Origin: Limnoperna fortunei
Taxonomy: Eukaryota; Mollusca; Bivalvia; Mytilida; Modiolidae
Assembly: GCA_944474755.1 (NCBI GenBank)
Contig: OX104115.1
Coordinates: 59,462,648-59,526,647 of the forward strand
Direction of reading: 5' to 3'
DNA: 64,000 nt
The notes under the pieces are model-generated. The model ran no database searches and had not been told where the DNA came from. It worked only from the letters and a program-made list of their open reading frames with translations. Within the stretch, counting starts at the first letter, position 1; each line of letters begins with the position of its first letter. The translations under genes were made by a program, and so were the position numbers. Shown piece after piece: positions 1-11,260 of the stretch.

Positions 1-918
1 AATAAATTGTAAACGACAATTTGTTGTATTTGAAAAATTGTTTTTGTCCTCTGATATGCATTTTTTTATTCGTTTAGAATGCAAAAGTAGAACCAGGAAA
101 AATGGAAAAAGTTAAAATGGTAATTAGAAATTATTTGTGTATTATTTTTATTATTGTTTAAATAGAACAACTCTTGTAATAAAAAAGATATAAATATTTC
201 AACGTGTTTGGAGAGAACACTTTCTATACGGGGCAATTGATACGTACTTTTGCAAATTATTTTTATATCACCTTCCTACTTTGAAAAAATAAAACAACTT
301 CCAAGTGCGTAGTCAGGTTAAATTAGAATTAAATAAATCTAAAAAGTTTCTTCAAAATATAAAGGTAATTCAGTGGTTTTTATAGTCTTTAGAAACTTGA
401 TACAGGAATAAAAGAAGCATACAAAATGCATATTGAGAATTCGCCTCATAATTATTAAGGTACTCAAGGCCTTGATTTCCTATCTAGGTTTTCTTGAAAG
501 AAGGTGTCTGCTGACAGAAAAGCTGTAATTACATATATTATTAAGAGAATTTTACAGTCGTTATTATGACTTAACGGAACATTTCCGAATATTTGTGTCA
601 CAAATGACCACTGATTTGCTCCGTTTGTCCTAGTAACTCCTTCCTGCTGGATTATGACTACCGCCTGATATGACTAATTACAAGATTGTAACCTGAGTGT
701 AACGACTTGTGCCAAGCGTGGGGCAGGAGTTGATACCCATTCCAACACACCTGGTCTCACCTCGGTTTTAATTAGGGTTCGGGTTTTTTCAATTTTTTTC
801 TGTGTTATGTGTCTGTTGGTTTTGTTGCTGTCCCTTCCTTTACTCGGCTATTGTTTTCTTCTTTGTTTACTTGTCATCTTCTGATTATTTCCCGTAATCT
901 TTTGATTCTTTTTCTTAG
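1..918. other. AT-rich non-coding stretch ending in a pyrimidine tract
   Basis: No open frame, repeat or RNA gene is recognised here. From about 760 to 918 the + strand becomes pyrimidine-rich and ends TTTTTCTTAG, which looks like a long polypyrimidine tract and 3' splice site for the exon candidate that follows. This stretch is therefore best read as intron or 5' flank. Confidence 0.5.
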
Positions 919-1023
919 TTATTTAAAGAGGTTTGTAATAAATTAACGAAAACGAAGTTGGAGGAAAGGGCAAAAAGGAAAACAGAGATTATGAATAAAG
1001 AAGATGAATTTAGAGGACAACAG
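919..1023 (+). CDS. Candidate internal exon, unknown charged protein
   Basis: A long pyrimidine tract ends in TTTCTTAG. The following frame opens exactly at that site, because the codon just before it is TAG. It then reads 35 codons without a stop (LFKEVCNKLTKTKLEE, then a Lys/Glu-rich stretch ending RGQQ) up to a weak donor, CAG|GTAGAA. Read through the donor, the frame continues 15 codons to a stop at 1069-1071. The peptide is highly charged and probably helical. I recognise no family. Phase would be 0 on both sides. The splice sites and composition are visible; that this is a real exon of the same gene as 4805-9266 is inference. Confidence 0.4.
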
Positions 1024-1071
1024 GTAGAAGTATTACATTATTGTAAAAAAGTTTTTGAATATTATGCTTAG

Positions 1072-1999
1072 TGTTGAAAAAAGCAGATTACCATATCTTT
1101 TGGACTATAGGTCGATGACTTATGTACGACTTGAGGTCCGAAATGAAAATGTTTTTAGGCGTATAATGATTTCAGTTTTCTTTAGTAGGATTCTATAGTA
1201 CAAGTGAACGAACTAAGAGAGGGTTTTTTGCGTGACAAATGAAAATTGCTTACCGTGTATTGTTCAGCTTAAGCTCAATTTGTACATCAAGTACTTTTTG
1301 AAATCAAAAGTTATTTTCTCGAGATATTCAGCGTGTTGAAATATGGCAGTTTTAATATTTTTATCGGGCAATTTTCCATACTAAAATTTGACCTTAATTA
1401 GAACGAAAATGTTCTTTAGGGAATCGATTGTTGTCTATTTGAAACCCTTCGAGTGGTGTCGTCTGCAGTTAAGGCGGGAAAAGTCTCGCGGTTTGTCCGA
1501 ATACCAATGAAGTCACGAAAGCAAACGGAAATTTGTTAACAACGCGAGGTTCTTTTAGAAGCAAAAATGGCAGACTTATTATGTAAAATACCCGTAGCAA
1601 AGTCATGGACGATTTGTAACAAGTAAACAACAGCGGCATAGTATAAAACATGAACAGGTTATCGTATCTTAATTTGTTCTCCTGGAATTTTGTAATAAAA
1701 TGATAAAATATGGAATAATAAAAACATGCATGCACATTTTTTTTTACAATGGGGCTTGACATTTAGTATAAGGAAACTCTGTGTTCTGCACTCTGCTTGT
1801 GCATGATATCGTCTTGTTCTATTAGTCTTCCTGTTGCCTTCTGACATATCAATGACAGTTTTATTCAAATAGATTTAAAATGGTCATAGTTAGCTAATTA
1901 TATTATAACTCTAGTTATATTATTGTAGGTTCAACGTTATATTCAAGGGAGAGATAGGTGAGAATTGAGTACAAAACGATGTTGAAACTTACATATTAA
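1072..1999. other. No feature recognised
   Basis: AT-rich sequence with two overlapping minus-strand open frames (97 and 69 codons). Their composition is rich in Phe, Tyr and Cys and they have no domain-like pattern, so I read them as chance frames. Confidence 0.5.
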
Positions 2000-2163
2000 G
2001 GGGCAAAGTAGTTAAGGTAGTTAGTCATCTACTAATAATCACAAGGTTATTAACACTGAGGTTGGGGGTTCAAGCCTCACTGCTATCAGAGTGATTTGAC
2101 TTCAATCTTAATTTACAAGTATTGCCTAAGATCATGGATTTTCGCCGGGTGTTTGTTTGATTG
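2000..2163 (+). mobile_element. Family 1 SINE, tRNA-like head, truncated
   Basis: The head reads GTTAAGGTAGTTAGTCATCTA, followed by GGGGGTTCAAGCCTCACTG, which resembles the A and B boxes of a tRNA promoter. The body (CTTCAATCTTAATTTACAAG, then ATTGCC) matches the better copies at 5028 and 60420. The 3' part, which contains the ACTGGACGCCATGATATAGCTGAAA block elsewhere, is missing. Confidence 0.6.
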
Positions 2164-2550
2164 CTTGAAGAATAACACACTTTCATCAAGCTATTAATCT
2201 ATATCATGCTGTCATTGTTTTATTAAAGACAAGACTGTTGTATGGTGGAGGAAGCAACATAACATAGATAAAAGCTTAAAAGTTAACTTTTTTATTTCGC
2301 AACTTGAGTACATTAACCACAAGCACAGATGCCCCACAGTTGAAAGGATACTACATTTATATTTAAAAAAAGTTTTATGGTTTAAAAAAACAAAATATCG
2401 AAAGGTTTCCAATGCCAGGAACCAGTTAAAAAAATGAACAATTGCATACCTTATATTTTCAATAAAATATTAAATATTGTGTGTGCATTATGTCCACTTT
2501 TCTTTAAAAGTTGTTGCAAGATGTTCATATAACAATTTTCTTCATTCTAG

Positions 2551-2602
2551 AACTGCATTACAGTTTAAAAGGAAAGACGATCTAAATGGAGTTAATCAGC
2601 GG
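2551..2602 (+). CDS. Candidate exon, unknown protein
   Basis: The sequence upstream, TTTTCTTCATTCTAG, is an excellent 3' splice site. One frame (two bases borrowed from the previous exon) then reads TALQFKRKDDLNGVNQ, and continues open to about 2660 if the weak donor GG|GTCAGT is not used. The peptide is hydrophilic like the other left-end exons. The incoming phase does not join directly to the 919-1023 candidate, so another exon would be needed between them. Confidence 0.3.
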
Positions 2603-4451
2603 GTCAGTAATCAAAATATCTTCTACATAGCTAAGTTCAAAGCATTAGTGTGATTGGATTCTCGGGCATTGGTCCGAAGGATCATAAGTAGAAAGGGGCA
2701 TCGGTCCGAAAGGTGATTAGTCTGGACGACCTTTTTTCCGACATAACCCTCAAAAGATTTAAAGTGGAGGACGGCATTTGTAGATCTTGTGAACGTGACT
2801 CCTCTTAAACCTCTTACCTGATTTTGATGAAACTGCATTTCCCAGAAAACATTTTGTGCACTTCACTTTCTTATTATTCAAGTGATATTCACTAATGTAA
2901 ATATATGCAACTCTTACTTTGTCCGTAGGGGTACATATGCGTTGCTAGACGTAGCAATCTTGTGTTAACATTGTTAATTATCTATGATAGGAGTTGCTTT
3001 GTTAATTAAACAATATTTGGAACAGGTGTGTAAATTGAAACTGATATAGCCCAAAATACCATGGCATTGTTATCTATTGCAAATTTCATTATCCTTGATA
3101 TGCATTCCGAGCAGTAATCTCTTATCAGCAGCTAAATGGAAGACGGAGAAAATATGAGAAGTTTTCAAACCTTAAAAAAGAAAGCTAAGTCTAACTATTT
3201 GCAATTAATTGGAGTTGCATCCACATCCGAGTTTTGTTTTTAACTTATTAATGCAAAATCCAAGAATATCTTCTATAAACACTGTTCATAGCCCATCACT
3301 TAAAACCTTTTATTAACCCTTTCATTTTTAAACAAAATTAATTTCTGCACTATATATAGTTGTACTTTTTCGATTCAATTTTCCTTGCCATCCGGTAATT
3401 ATCTTAATGGAATCGTGTGATAATTACTAGTCCACTACCAGATCCAGCATAGTACATGTGTACTAGCGTATGACGATGGAATTTTTGTTTTGTAACTATC
3501 TTCATTTTGTATAAATTATATTGTATGGCAAAGTTACTTGTAATTCAGTCACACTACGTAAATTACATACAAACGTCTAATTATTATTACAAAAATGTAA
3601 GGCCGAATTTTACTGCCGTTATGATCCGAAGTTAGTTTTGTGACTTGTCGGATTAACTGCAGAATAAAGTCCTATTGCTAGAAATGTAGCAAATACAAAT
3701 TTCTAATTTCAGTATATTTATACACACTTCGAACATAATATTCATCTCTTTTTACGTTATTAAAGCTTCAGACATTTCGAAAATAACGGAAACGATCTTT
3801 AGTGAAGGAATTTCCTTTTCCGTCTTTCCAGATTCACGTGAACAATGTTATGTTGATCATTTTTTCGTATATGGAAATTGTGATCTAATTTTAGTATAAT
3901 CGTGCTAATTTGCATACTGTAACAACCTATCCGTAGTAAGAATCCAGTAATTTACATATATTTTCGTAAAATGCAACACACCAATCAGTTTCTGGTTACT
4001 CTGTGTTTTTCGTGCAAAAAGTAAAGGTAATTAAACAGAGACACAAATTTCAATTAATACACAACGTCCAGCGGGTTATTAAAATCTTCAATAACTATCA
4101 TCATGTATCAATAATGAACTATATTAAACACGAAACCGATATAAAAATTGTGATACTTTTGAAAGGTATGAAGACTGACCACGGCGGATTACATATGCAA
4201 CTTCTTTTTGACATCAAATTGCTATATTAAGAGTAATGGGACTAAATTCTTACCATCGCAAAAAAAACCGCGAGGGTACGATTATTCGTTCTACATAAAT
4301 GTATACAAAAGTGTCATTTGTATATTTGAACAAGGCAAACAACAACTTTACTCTTGCTTTACCGTCTTCAGATTAATCACCCATAACCTACAGATTTCCG
4401 CAACAAATATTTTAAATAAAACCAAGAAACATATAACATTTTATTTTATAC
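2603..4451. other. AT-rich stretch, weak coding hints only
   Basis: A 35-codon ATG frame lies at 3136-3243 (starts MEDGENMRSFQTLKKK), directly after a TCAG site; a second reading after the same site gives a similar Lys/Arg-rich peptide with an early stop. A strong 3' splice-like site (CCGTCTTTCCAG) ends at about 3832 with no convincing frame after it. Plus-strand open frames at 4003-4483 have chance-like composition. Nothing else is seen. Confidence 0.35.
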
Positions 4452-4628
4452 ATGTCTGTAAAAACAGAAAACAGTGTTCTTAATAATTCAAGTCTCCGGA
4501 CTAATGACACTTCAGACCATCGATCTTTTGAACTAATGTCTCTTGATATAGACCTTATGGACGATCAAACGGACACCTTGTTACTGAGCACACAAAATTA
4601 CTTGCAGTCAGGAAGGGGATTCGTATAA
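4452..4628 (+). CDS. Small open frame, 58 codons, unknown
   Basis: ATG to TAA, beginning MSVKTENSVLNNSSLRTNDT. It is rich in Ser, Thr, Asp, Asn and Leu, and includes an acidic block ELMSLDIDLMDDQTDTLLL. The composition is far more protein-like than the Phe/Tyr-rich chance frames nearby. An AATAAA lies about 120 bases downstream, near 4745. It could be a small protein or the last exon of a longer gene. No family is recognised and no clear donor follows. Confidence 0.3.
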   Translation: MSVKTENSVLNNSSLRTNDTSDHRSFELMSLDIDLMDDQTDTLLLSTQNYLQSGRGFV

Positions 4629-4804
4629 CAAGAATGTTAAACATATCCATAGATGTTGTTCATTTTGTTTGTAATGTGCAGCATAAAAAATCAAGCAACA
4701 TAACATAACTAGCTGTGTTTAATATGTATTTATGTACTATTCACAATAAAGTGTTCACGTGACTTCTTCTGCATATTATTTACTAAGGATGATCAGGAAT
4801 CTTT

Positions 4805-4961
4805 ATGTATAAGAAAAAGTTAGTATTTAAGTTGCAGTTTTTTTATAAGATTATAATGGATAATGCATCAACTTACAATACTCTAAGACTTTCAATTTAT
4901 CTTAAGATTGATAACAGACCTAAAGACTTATCACTACCAGAAACTGCTTCATCAATGGCAG
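4805..4961 (+). CDS. Probable exon 1 of two-exon model, unknown protein
   Basis: An open frame contains in-frame ATGs at 4805 and 4856; the later start gives MDNASTYNTLRLSIYLK. It ends ...LPETASSMA at a strong donor, GCAG|GTAAGT. The split codon G|CC joins exactly to the exon at 9106 and continues that frame, giving a protein of about 88 residues from the second ATG or 105 from the first. A TGA lies just upstream (4790-4792). A weak TTGCAG site near 4837 might instead make this an internal exon. I recognise no domain: the region is hydrophilic with no signal peptide from the second start. The phase match with the next exon is the main support. Confidence 0.45.
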
Positions 4962-5027
4962 GTAAGTAGCATTGGTTGAAGTTAATAATGTAACTATTAC
5001 AAATGCAAATAAAGAATATTGCAATAA

Positions 5028-5278
5028 TGGTTGCCACTAGGTATCCTCCAAAGCAAGGATCACGTGGTCTGTCAACACTGAGATTGCGGGTTTAATTCTC
5101 ACTGCGGCAGGGTGCACTCGACTCCAATCTTAATTGACCAGGATTGCCAGTTTTACCTACCGCAGGTCCGGGGTTTTCTCCGGGTACTCCGGCTTCCTCT
5201 CCCAATAAAAACTGGACGCCATGATAAAGCTGAAAAATAGCTAAAAGTGACGTTAAAACACCATTCAAACAAACAAAA
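5028..5278 (+). mobile_element. Family 1 SINE
   Basis: Near full-length copy. A tRNA-like 5' part (GATCACGTGGTCTGTCAACA, then a B-box-like GGGTTTAATTCTCAC) leads into GGGGTTTTCTCCGGGTACTC. It ends CCAATAAAAACTGGACGCC, ATGATAAAGCTGAAAAATAG and a (CAAA)n tail. At least a dozen relatives lie in this window on both strands, which shows that it is a dispersed repeat. Confidence 0.75.
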
Positions 5279-5322
5279 AACATAGTACAATGTTGGTACA
5301 TCTAATAATTTCTTAGCGAACA

Positions 5323-5643
5323 TCATCTTAGTTTGGATTTAGTATGATAGGTATGAAGAGGCAATAAACCTAACACAGGATAAATACCATAGCAGACAGA
5401 TATGGGGGCATAAAATACTGGGAGAAAACATACACATACCTCATTATGTGGTAAGGTTGAATTAGTAAATGGAATCCCCCAAAATGCTGGTGTTGGTTGT
5501 TTTATCGTTCTATTTGATGTCTCACCAACGGACGTTGGGGGACAATAGATTTTCGGTCGGTTTGACCATTCATGCATCCGTTTCGTCCGTCCCATCTTAG
5601 ATATAACTTTGCATTGAATGTTCTTACTAAGATCCCTTCCCAT
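5323..5643 (-). other. 106-codon open frame of doubtful status
   Basis: A minus-strand frame lies inside the + strand intron between two inverted SINEs. Part of it (SNRPKIYCPPTSVGETSNRT, then IKQPTPAFWGIPFTNSTLPH) is balanced in composition and is followed by GAG|GTATGT, a possible donor. Elsewhere it is Cys/Val/Tyr-rich. No family is recognised. It may be a minus-strand exon or chance. Confidence 0.15.
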
Positions 5644-5736
5644 CGTTATATAACAAGATACGCAGTTACAGCATGGATCTTTTTACTGGCAAAATTGTGT
5701 AGGGCTGTGGGAAATATTTCACGCTTGAGTATTTGT

Positions 5737-5860
5737 TTGTTTGAATGGTGTTTTAACGCCACATTCAGCAATTTTTCAGCTATATCATGGCGTCCATTTT
5801 TTATTGGGAGAGGAAGCCGGAGTACCCGGAGAGAACCCCCAACCTGCGGTAGGAGTGAAC
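5737..5860 (-). mobile_element. Family 1 SINE, 3' half, inverted
   Basis: This is the reverse complement of the SINE 3' end: TTTGTTTGAATGGTGTTTTA, the ATATCATGGCGTCCA block, a TTTATTGGGAGAGGAAGCCG stretch and CCCGGAGAGAACCCCCAACC. It is inverted relative to the copy at 5028-5278, about 460 bases away, in the same presumed intron. Confidence 0.75.
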
Positions 5861-6107
5861 AATTGATTTGTACCAATATATGCCAAGAGTAACAGTGTTT
5901 TCGAGACTCTTGTCCTTGTTTATATCTTTTTTAAAAGTTGTGTTTGTTGATTGATACTTTTAACAACTACATATACTATCTTTTCTAAAGTTTCTGTGTT
6001 TACGAACATATACTATCTCTTCTAAAGTTTTTGTTTTAACACAATATGGTGATTAAGTTTTTGTAATCCTAATAATTAAATGAGCTAACAATAATCACAA
6101 TTTTTGT

Positions 6108-7315
6108 CTATAAAAAGGCTGTAAATACCAATTGCATCGCTGTCACAGACTGCAAATAACTGCGAAAATGTCTGTAAAAGACTACACACATTGTTTCAAA
6201 CAATAACTTTTACTGTAATGTCACGGAGATATTTGTCTGTCCAGTACCAGTAAAATATCTGTCACAGAAATGTTTTTCTTTTGAACCTTTGAATCAGTCA
6301 AAATTTGCCTGTTTTTTCGTTTTCGTTATATCAGTCAGAAAACGTCTGTCACAGACACTTTTTCCCTTGACTAAGTCGAAATTGTTTGTTACAACGCAGT
6401 TTCCGTTGTATTAGTCAAAAAATGTCCGTCACAAAATTTTCTCTGATGTATCAGGCAAAATGCGACGGTCAGAACGCCTGGTAATTTTTACTTTAATTTT
6501 GTAACACTGGTTGATTAATATTTTTAATATTTATTTATTATATGAAAATGTACGGAATTTAACAATGCACCTCTGGTGACAGTTCGTTCCTTTTAGGAGC
6601 CATTTGTTTACATTGATAATAGATCGAAAGCAGACAACTGATGGCGTTATATATTGTACGCATATGACACCTGATGACCTTACATTTGTACATGTGTGAA
6701 AAGAAGATAACTCTTACTTATTGACTGAAACTTTAAGTGTTAAAATAGTCGGTATATTCTACCGTAAAACACCGACGCCATTTTTACTAAGACCTTTGTC
6801 CAATGACTGTATTTATACATTTACATGCATATGTTATAACGTTTGAAATAAGTTTTTTGCATAACAATAGTAATCGTAAGTTGTGCATACGTACAATTTA
6901 CACATTTTTAGTTTAATTGCAATCATTTTCAAAAGATAAATTAAAATTAAAAAATATTAATTAACCGGGGTTAGAAAATTAAAAATATTAATAACCAGGC
7001 ATTGTGACAGTCACATTTTGTCTACAACAAGAAAGGAGATGTTTGTGACAAACAAGATATGTCGGAAAACGAAAATGCCGTTCGAACAGACACATTTTGA
7101 CTGCCTTAACGAAAACAAATGAATGGGACATACATTTTTTGACTGATACAATGGACACGTTGTTGTAACAGACAACGTGACAGACATTATTTGACTGTCA
7201 TAGTAAAACTTATTGTCTGACAGAACGTTTGCAATATTTTACAGACATTTAAAGCCAATCTCAGTTAGTTACAGACGACAAAACGACTGCAAGTGGTATT
7301 TAGCTATTTTTATAG
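6108..7315. mobile_element. Non-autonomous DNA element with long inverted ends
   Basis: The left end starts CTATAAAAAGGCTGTAAATA and the right end, read in reverse complement, starts CTATAAAAATAGCTAAATAC. Similarity continues inward for roughly 300-400 bases (through CCAATTGCATCG / CCACTTGCAGTCG, AATGTCTGTAAAA and beyond). The long ends are built from imperfect copies of GTCTGTCACAGAC-like and AGTCAAAATTTGTC-like words, mirrored at the other side as GACAGACATTATTTGACTGTC. The centre (about 6500-7000) is plain AT-rich sequence with no transposase frame. The superfamily is not identified and no clear target duplication is seen. Confidence 0.6.
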
Positions 7316-8289
7316 CAGTAATGAATGTTTAACATGATGTTTTATCCTGCACTCGTCCTGTCAGAGCAGCTTAAAGGCATTGACCATTTTTAATGATATA
7401 CAGTTACAATATATTGTCTCCTTGTAATAAAATCATATTGATACAGGAAAAACATTGTATCCTGGACGTCTTCGGTGTGATGTCACAATTGATTTTATCG
7501 TGTGAAATAAAAAAATATCGATTTTGTGTCAAATACCTTGCATAGTAAGATTCTACTATTTTAGTTGCATTTAATGCATTTTGTGGATTTCCTTTAATGT
7601 TAAATACAGTGGTAAACTTTGTTGAATTGATTTCATCACACTCGAAGGTAATAAATGTATAGTTACAAGGCATAATACGCATTCAAATTTTTTAAATTGT
7701 TTTTGAAAATTAATAGAAAATCCGAAATAAAAAAAGCATGAAAATAAACAACACATTATAAATTGCAGGATTGTTTAGGAAGGTTATAAATTGTTTAAGC
7801 AATGTTTGATATGAAAATGAGACCTGAACTTGGAAAAATTGCGGTAAAAGTGGTACACAATCCATGCGTCTACAAAATAATAAACAAACGTAAATTTGGC
7901 GCAACCCGGTTCTATTTGGGTAGATTGAAATTAATCCGAACACAATTATTTATTCCATTATAAAAATAAAAATTTGATAAATGACATGGTTGATGTTGAA
8001 ATAATCTTGAATGAATTTCGTTCTTAACTAACAGCAATTTACAAATCAAGTACATGATTTCTAAAGACATGTTTGTTTCGGTAGGTCATAGGTATTTATT
8101 TCAGATGAAAACATTTCGTCATTGAAAGGTTCTACAGAGGCCAGGCCTATCCCAGTTTTTGGGAAAACCTTTGTCATCAAGAAACCCACGATTTTCAAAG
8201 AAACAATACACCTATTAGCACAGAAGCACAGTATGATATTACTCGACTAAATGTGTCCTTTTTATTTTTACGTAAACTTCATTGTACTA
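7316..8289. other. No feature recognised
   Basis: AT-rich presumed intron. Minus-strand open frames at 7404-7943 are Phe/Tyr/Cys-rich and look like chance. No splice-bounded coding block is seen. Confidence 0.45.
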
Positions 8290-8985
8290 ACTCTGGCTAG
8301 ATGTTTATAATACTCATCCAAACTGACGGGATAGGTATATTACCCACCCACCCTGGCAGATTAGGCGTGTACAATACTCACCATGGCTGATCAGATTTGC
8401 ATAATGTCCACTCAGTCTCATTAGATATTTATAATACCCAAGTAGGATGATATGTATAATGATCACTCAGGCTGATCAGTTCTGTATAATACTCCCCGTA
8501 CTGATTTGACGTGTAAAATACTCCTTAGGCTTATTTCATATGTATAATATTCACCATGGATCACCAGATATGTATAATGCACACCCAAGCTTATCAGATG
8601 TGTATAATATTCACATAGGCTGATCTGATGTGTATAATACTCACCATGGATGATGAGTTGTAACTAATACTCACCCTGGCTGATCGGATGTGTTAGCTTC
8701 TCACCGGGCTGATCTTTTGTGTACAATTCCCACCCAGGCTGATCAGATTTGTAGATAACTCACCTAGACTGATGCGATGTGTATAATACCCAGACTGATC
8801 ATATGTTTATATTATACAGATCAGATGTTTATAATGCTCCCTCAGACTGGTAAGTTCTGTATTATACTCACCCTGGCTGATTACTAGTTTATAATACCCT
8901 CCAAGGCTGATATGATATGTATACTACTCACCATGGATGGTCATACTTGTATAATACAAACCCAGGCTGATCAGTGTGCATTCTT
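8290..8985 (+). repeat. Degenerate minisatellite, unit about 30 bp
   Basis: About 20 or more diverged copies of a unit close to GGCTGATCAGATGTGTATAA plus TACTCACCCT stand head to tail; unit lengths of 29-31 bases can be counted between about 8580 and 8760. Copies have many substitutions, so the array is old. It lies in the presumed intron upstream of the exon at 9106. Confidence 0.85.
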
Positions 8986-9105
8986 GGGTGGTTACCCTAT
9001 TTTTATTTTTACAGCAACATCCCTTTATATGATTGTGTTGTAATATAAGAACCAGAAGTCCAAGAAAGTGTATAAAAGAAATTAATGGTTTACTTTTTTA
9101 AATAG

Positions 9106-9266
9106 CCGAAAAGGAAGGCCAGGTGATCAAGGCAGTCAATGTGATTGGCGAAGGTTCTCTGTTTAATAAAGTAGAACTGGAGTTAGAGGATATTGATGCG
9201 AAAGTTCCTACAAAGCCTATAGAGCACACACTAACAGTAGAAGAGTTTCAAGATGATAAACTTTAA
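9106..9266 (+). CDS. Probable exon 2 with stop, unknown protein
   Basis: After TTTACTTTTTTAAATAG the frame reads EKEGQVIKAVNVIGEGSLFN and then an acidic stretch (KVELELEDIDAKVPTKPIEH, TLTVEEFQDDKL), and stops at TAA. The two leading bases CC complete the split Ala codon from the exon ending at 4961, so the phases agree. Codon use and composition are clearly protein-like. AATAAA follows the stop at once, which could be a poly(A) signal; GTAAGT at 9275 could equally be a donor, making the exon continue as 3' UTR. No domain is recognised. Confidence 0.55.
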
Positions 9267-9681
9267 AATAAAGAGTAAGTAGACACAATAGTTTGATAGC
9301 TAAATCTGCCACATAGTTTCTTTGTGCACCCTATATATTACATTTTAATCGAAATGATGTTTAGTGTTTTCCATAGCAAAACATGTACTTTGCCATTCTT
9401 TGACATAGCAGTACCTAAATCTTATCTTCAACTCCCCTTACTCCACTGAATGGAATCGATGAAACTTTCACATAATTTGTGTGAAATAGTGCAATTGTGC
9501 ACCTGATACTTTAGATTTTGATTGGCAGGATATATGCATTTGGGTATCCTATAGCAAAACTTTTGTATTAAATTAATCTAAATCTGGGTATTCGTAAATG
9601 TTTATTGCTCACAAATTTTCTACTTTAAATTTTCCTTCTTAAATATCTGTGAACATTTTCAATAACTTATGTTTTTTTTAG

Positions 9682-9748
9682 GAGTAAATGTGATTCAGGT
9701 ACGGCAGTATCTTTAACCACTGGTCTCTTTGATATGATGATCACTGGG
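9682..9748 (+). CDS. Weak exon candidate
   Basis: A run of T ending TTTTTTTAG and a donor GGG|GTATGT bound 67 bases. One frame is open throughout (SKCDSGTAVSLTTGLFDMMI). It lies after the stop codon of the 9106 exon, so it could be spliced 3' UTR, an alternative exon or chance. Confidence 0.2.
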
Positions 9749-9854
9749 GTATGTACACATAACTTAATGGTCTTTATGTTTTTAATTTAAATAGTGAAAA
9801 AATTATGATTTTAACCGAAATTGACACTTGAAAAACTGACTTCTGTTATAATAT

Positions 9855-10085
9855 AAACCTGTCACTGTGGCTGATTGACTAAGTATTTTAGTCATCTTCT
9901 GTGGATCAATGTCAGGTCGACACTAAGGTTGCCTGACTTATGGCAAGGTGTTTTGACTTTTTAAAAACACTGTCTAAAATCTGGTTTTTTACCGGCTACT
10001 CTATCGTCCTTCAACAACAATAACTGGACTACATGTATAATATAAAGCTGAAAATTCGATGAAAGTGGCATAAAGTCCTATTCTA
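9855..10085 (+). mobile_element. Family 1 SINE, diverged
   Basis: Recognised by the ordered motifs TCACTGTGGCTGATTGACTA, GTCGACACTAAGGTTGCCTG and ACCGGCTACTCTATCGTCC. It then has AACTGGACTACATGTATAAT and AAAGCTGAAAATTCGATGAA, ending AAGTGGCATAAAGTCC. It is heavily mutated. Confidence 0.5.
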
Positions 10086-11039
10086 GGAAACATACACAGA
10101 AATAAATTTAACTACTGAATATAAAAATTATCACCAGTATTCAGGCATTAAATAAGAATTACAATCTTGATAATATAATCATTACTAATTTACCCTGGTT
10201 CAACATTTATATTTATTTGCATACATACTTTGTGATTTTTGTATAATGAAAGTTTATTTATCTTTATGTGAAATGAAGATTACATTCGTTACAAAATAAA
10301 ATAGTCCATCCACTCAAATGTTCATTAACAATATCACTATAATTACACAAGAGTGGTTTATTTATTTAAACTTTAAAATAAAACATGGACTTAAAAATAT
10401 ATTTTATTCTGCATTCATTATATTTGCGGTGTGATGAAGGTTGCTGAATAATTTTTTCCTTTATTGGGAGTTCCGAGTCGACGTCTTCTGGTACGCTTGT
10501 TTTCACTTCTTAAGATATTTATAATTCGGTTCTTAATTCTGGAATACGATATTTGTTTGTGACTTCAGAATACGCGATGAACATTTCAAGTCGGAATTCG
10601 GCTAGAAGTGCACTTTTTCAAGTTCTCTAAAATGTATTTAAGTGTGGCAGAGTGAAAACAGTATTTGTACATTGTCAAAACTATAAAGTTTATTTGTATT
10701 CTTAGCAAAACAAGTGAGATGTTCTAGATAGAGCTTCGCATTTCTATCCATTTCCAAGGGTCGTACAAATAAATTTAAGATTCCTAGACAATGTACGAAT
10801 ATTATTTAATTATTTACTTGTGACATTTAGTTATTACGGACGCGTTCAGAACCAGATCTGAGTAAGCAATCTGATTTTGGTGGCAAAATAAAAGAGTTTA
10901 GATCTGGAAATAAATAATGAGGTATGAATCTTTGAACCCTATATTTAACATCAATTAAAAGAATGTTAATACAATAGTTTACAGGCTAGTATGTATTAAG
11001 TAAACTCCTCATACTAAATATACTAACAATATCTTAATA
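10086..11039. other. No feature recognised
   Basis: AT-rich sequence without coding pattern or recognised repeat. Confidence 0.5.
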
Positions 11040-11260
11040 TTTTGCGAAATTTTAACGATTTCAATTCCCACTACTGGCGGGTCAACACTTAATTTGTAAG
11101 TTTCCATCCTGACTTTGGGCAGGCTTTGATTAACTCTCACCTTTTTCAGAAAGATTGGGTGTTTCCAACAGGTACTGGAGCTTCCTCCTCAATTAAAAAT
11201 TGCCATGATATAGCTGAAAAATTGCTAAAAGTATCGTCGAGCTCAACGTAAACAAAACGT
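11040..11260 (+). mobile_element. Family 1 SINE, diverged
   Basis: Has CCACTACTGGCGGGTCAACAC, GGTACTGGAGCTTCCTCCTC and AATTAAAAATTGCCATGATA, then TAGCTGAAAAATTGCTAAAAG. The usual AACTGGACG has decayed to AATTG. The 5' tRNA-like part is poorly conserved. Confidence 0.55.

Noticed and set aside
1469..1868. Minus-strand frames of 97 and 69 codons
   Set aside because: Phe/Tyr/Cys-rich, overlapping each other, no domain pattern, no splice support.
5572..5892. 106-codon + strand frame and 76-codon minus frame
   Set aside because: Both run into the inverted SINE at 5737-5860.
8290..8985. Regularly spaced repeats that might suggest a CRISPR array
   Set aside because: Units are directly adjacent and diverged, without constant repeats and unique spacers, in an animal genome.
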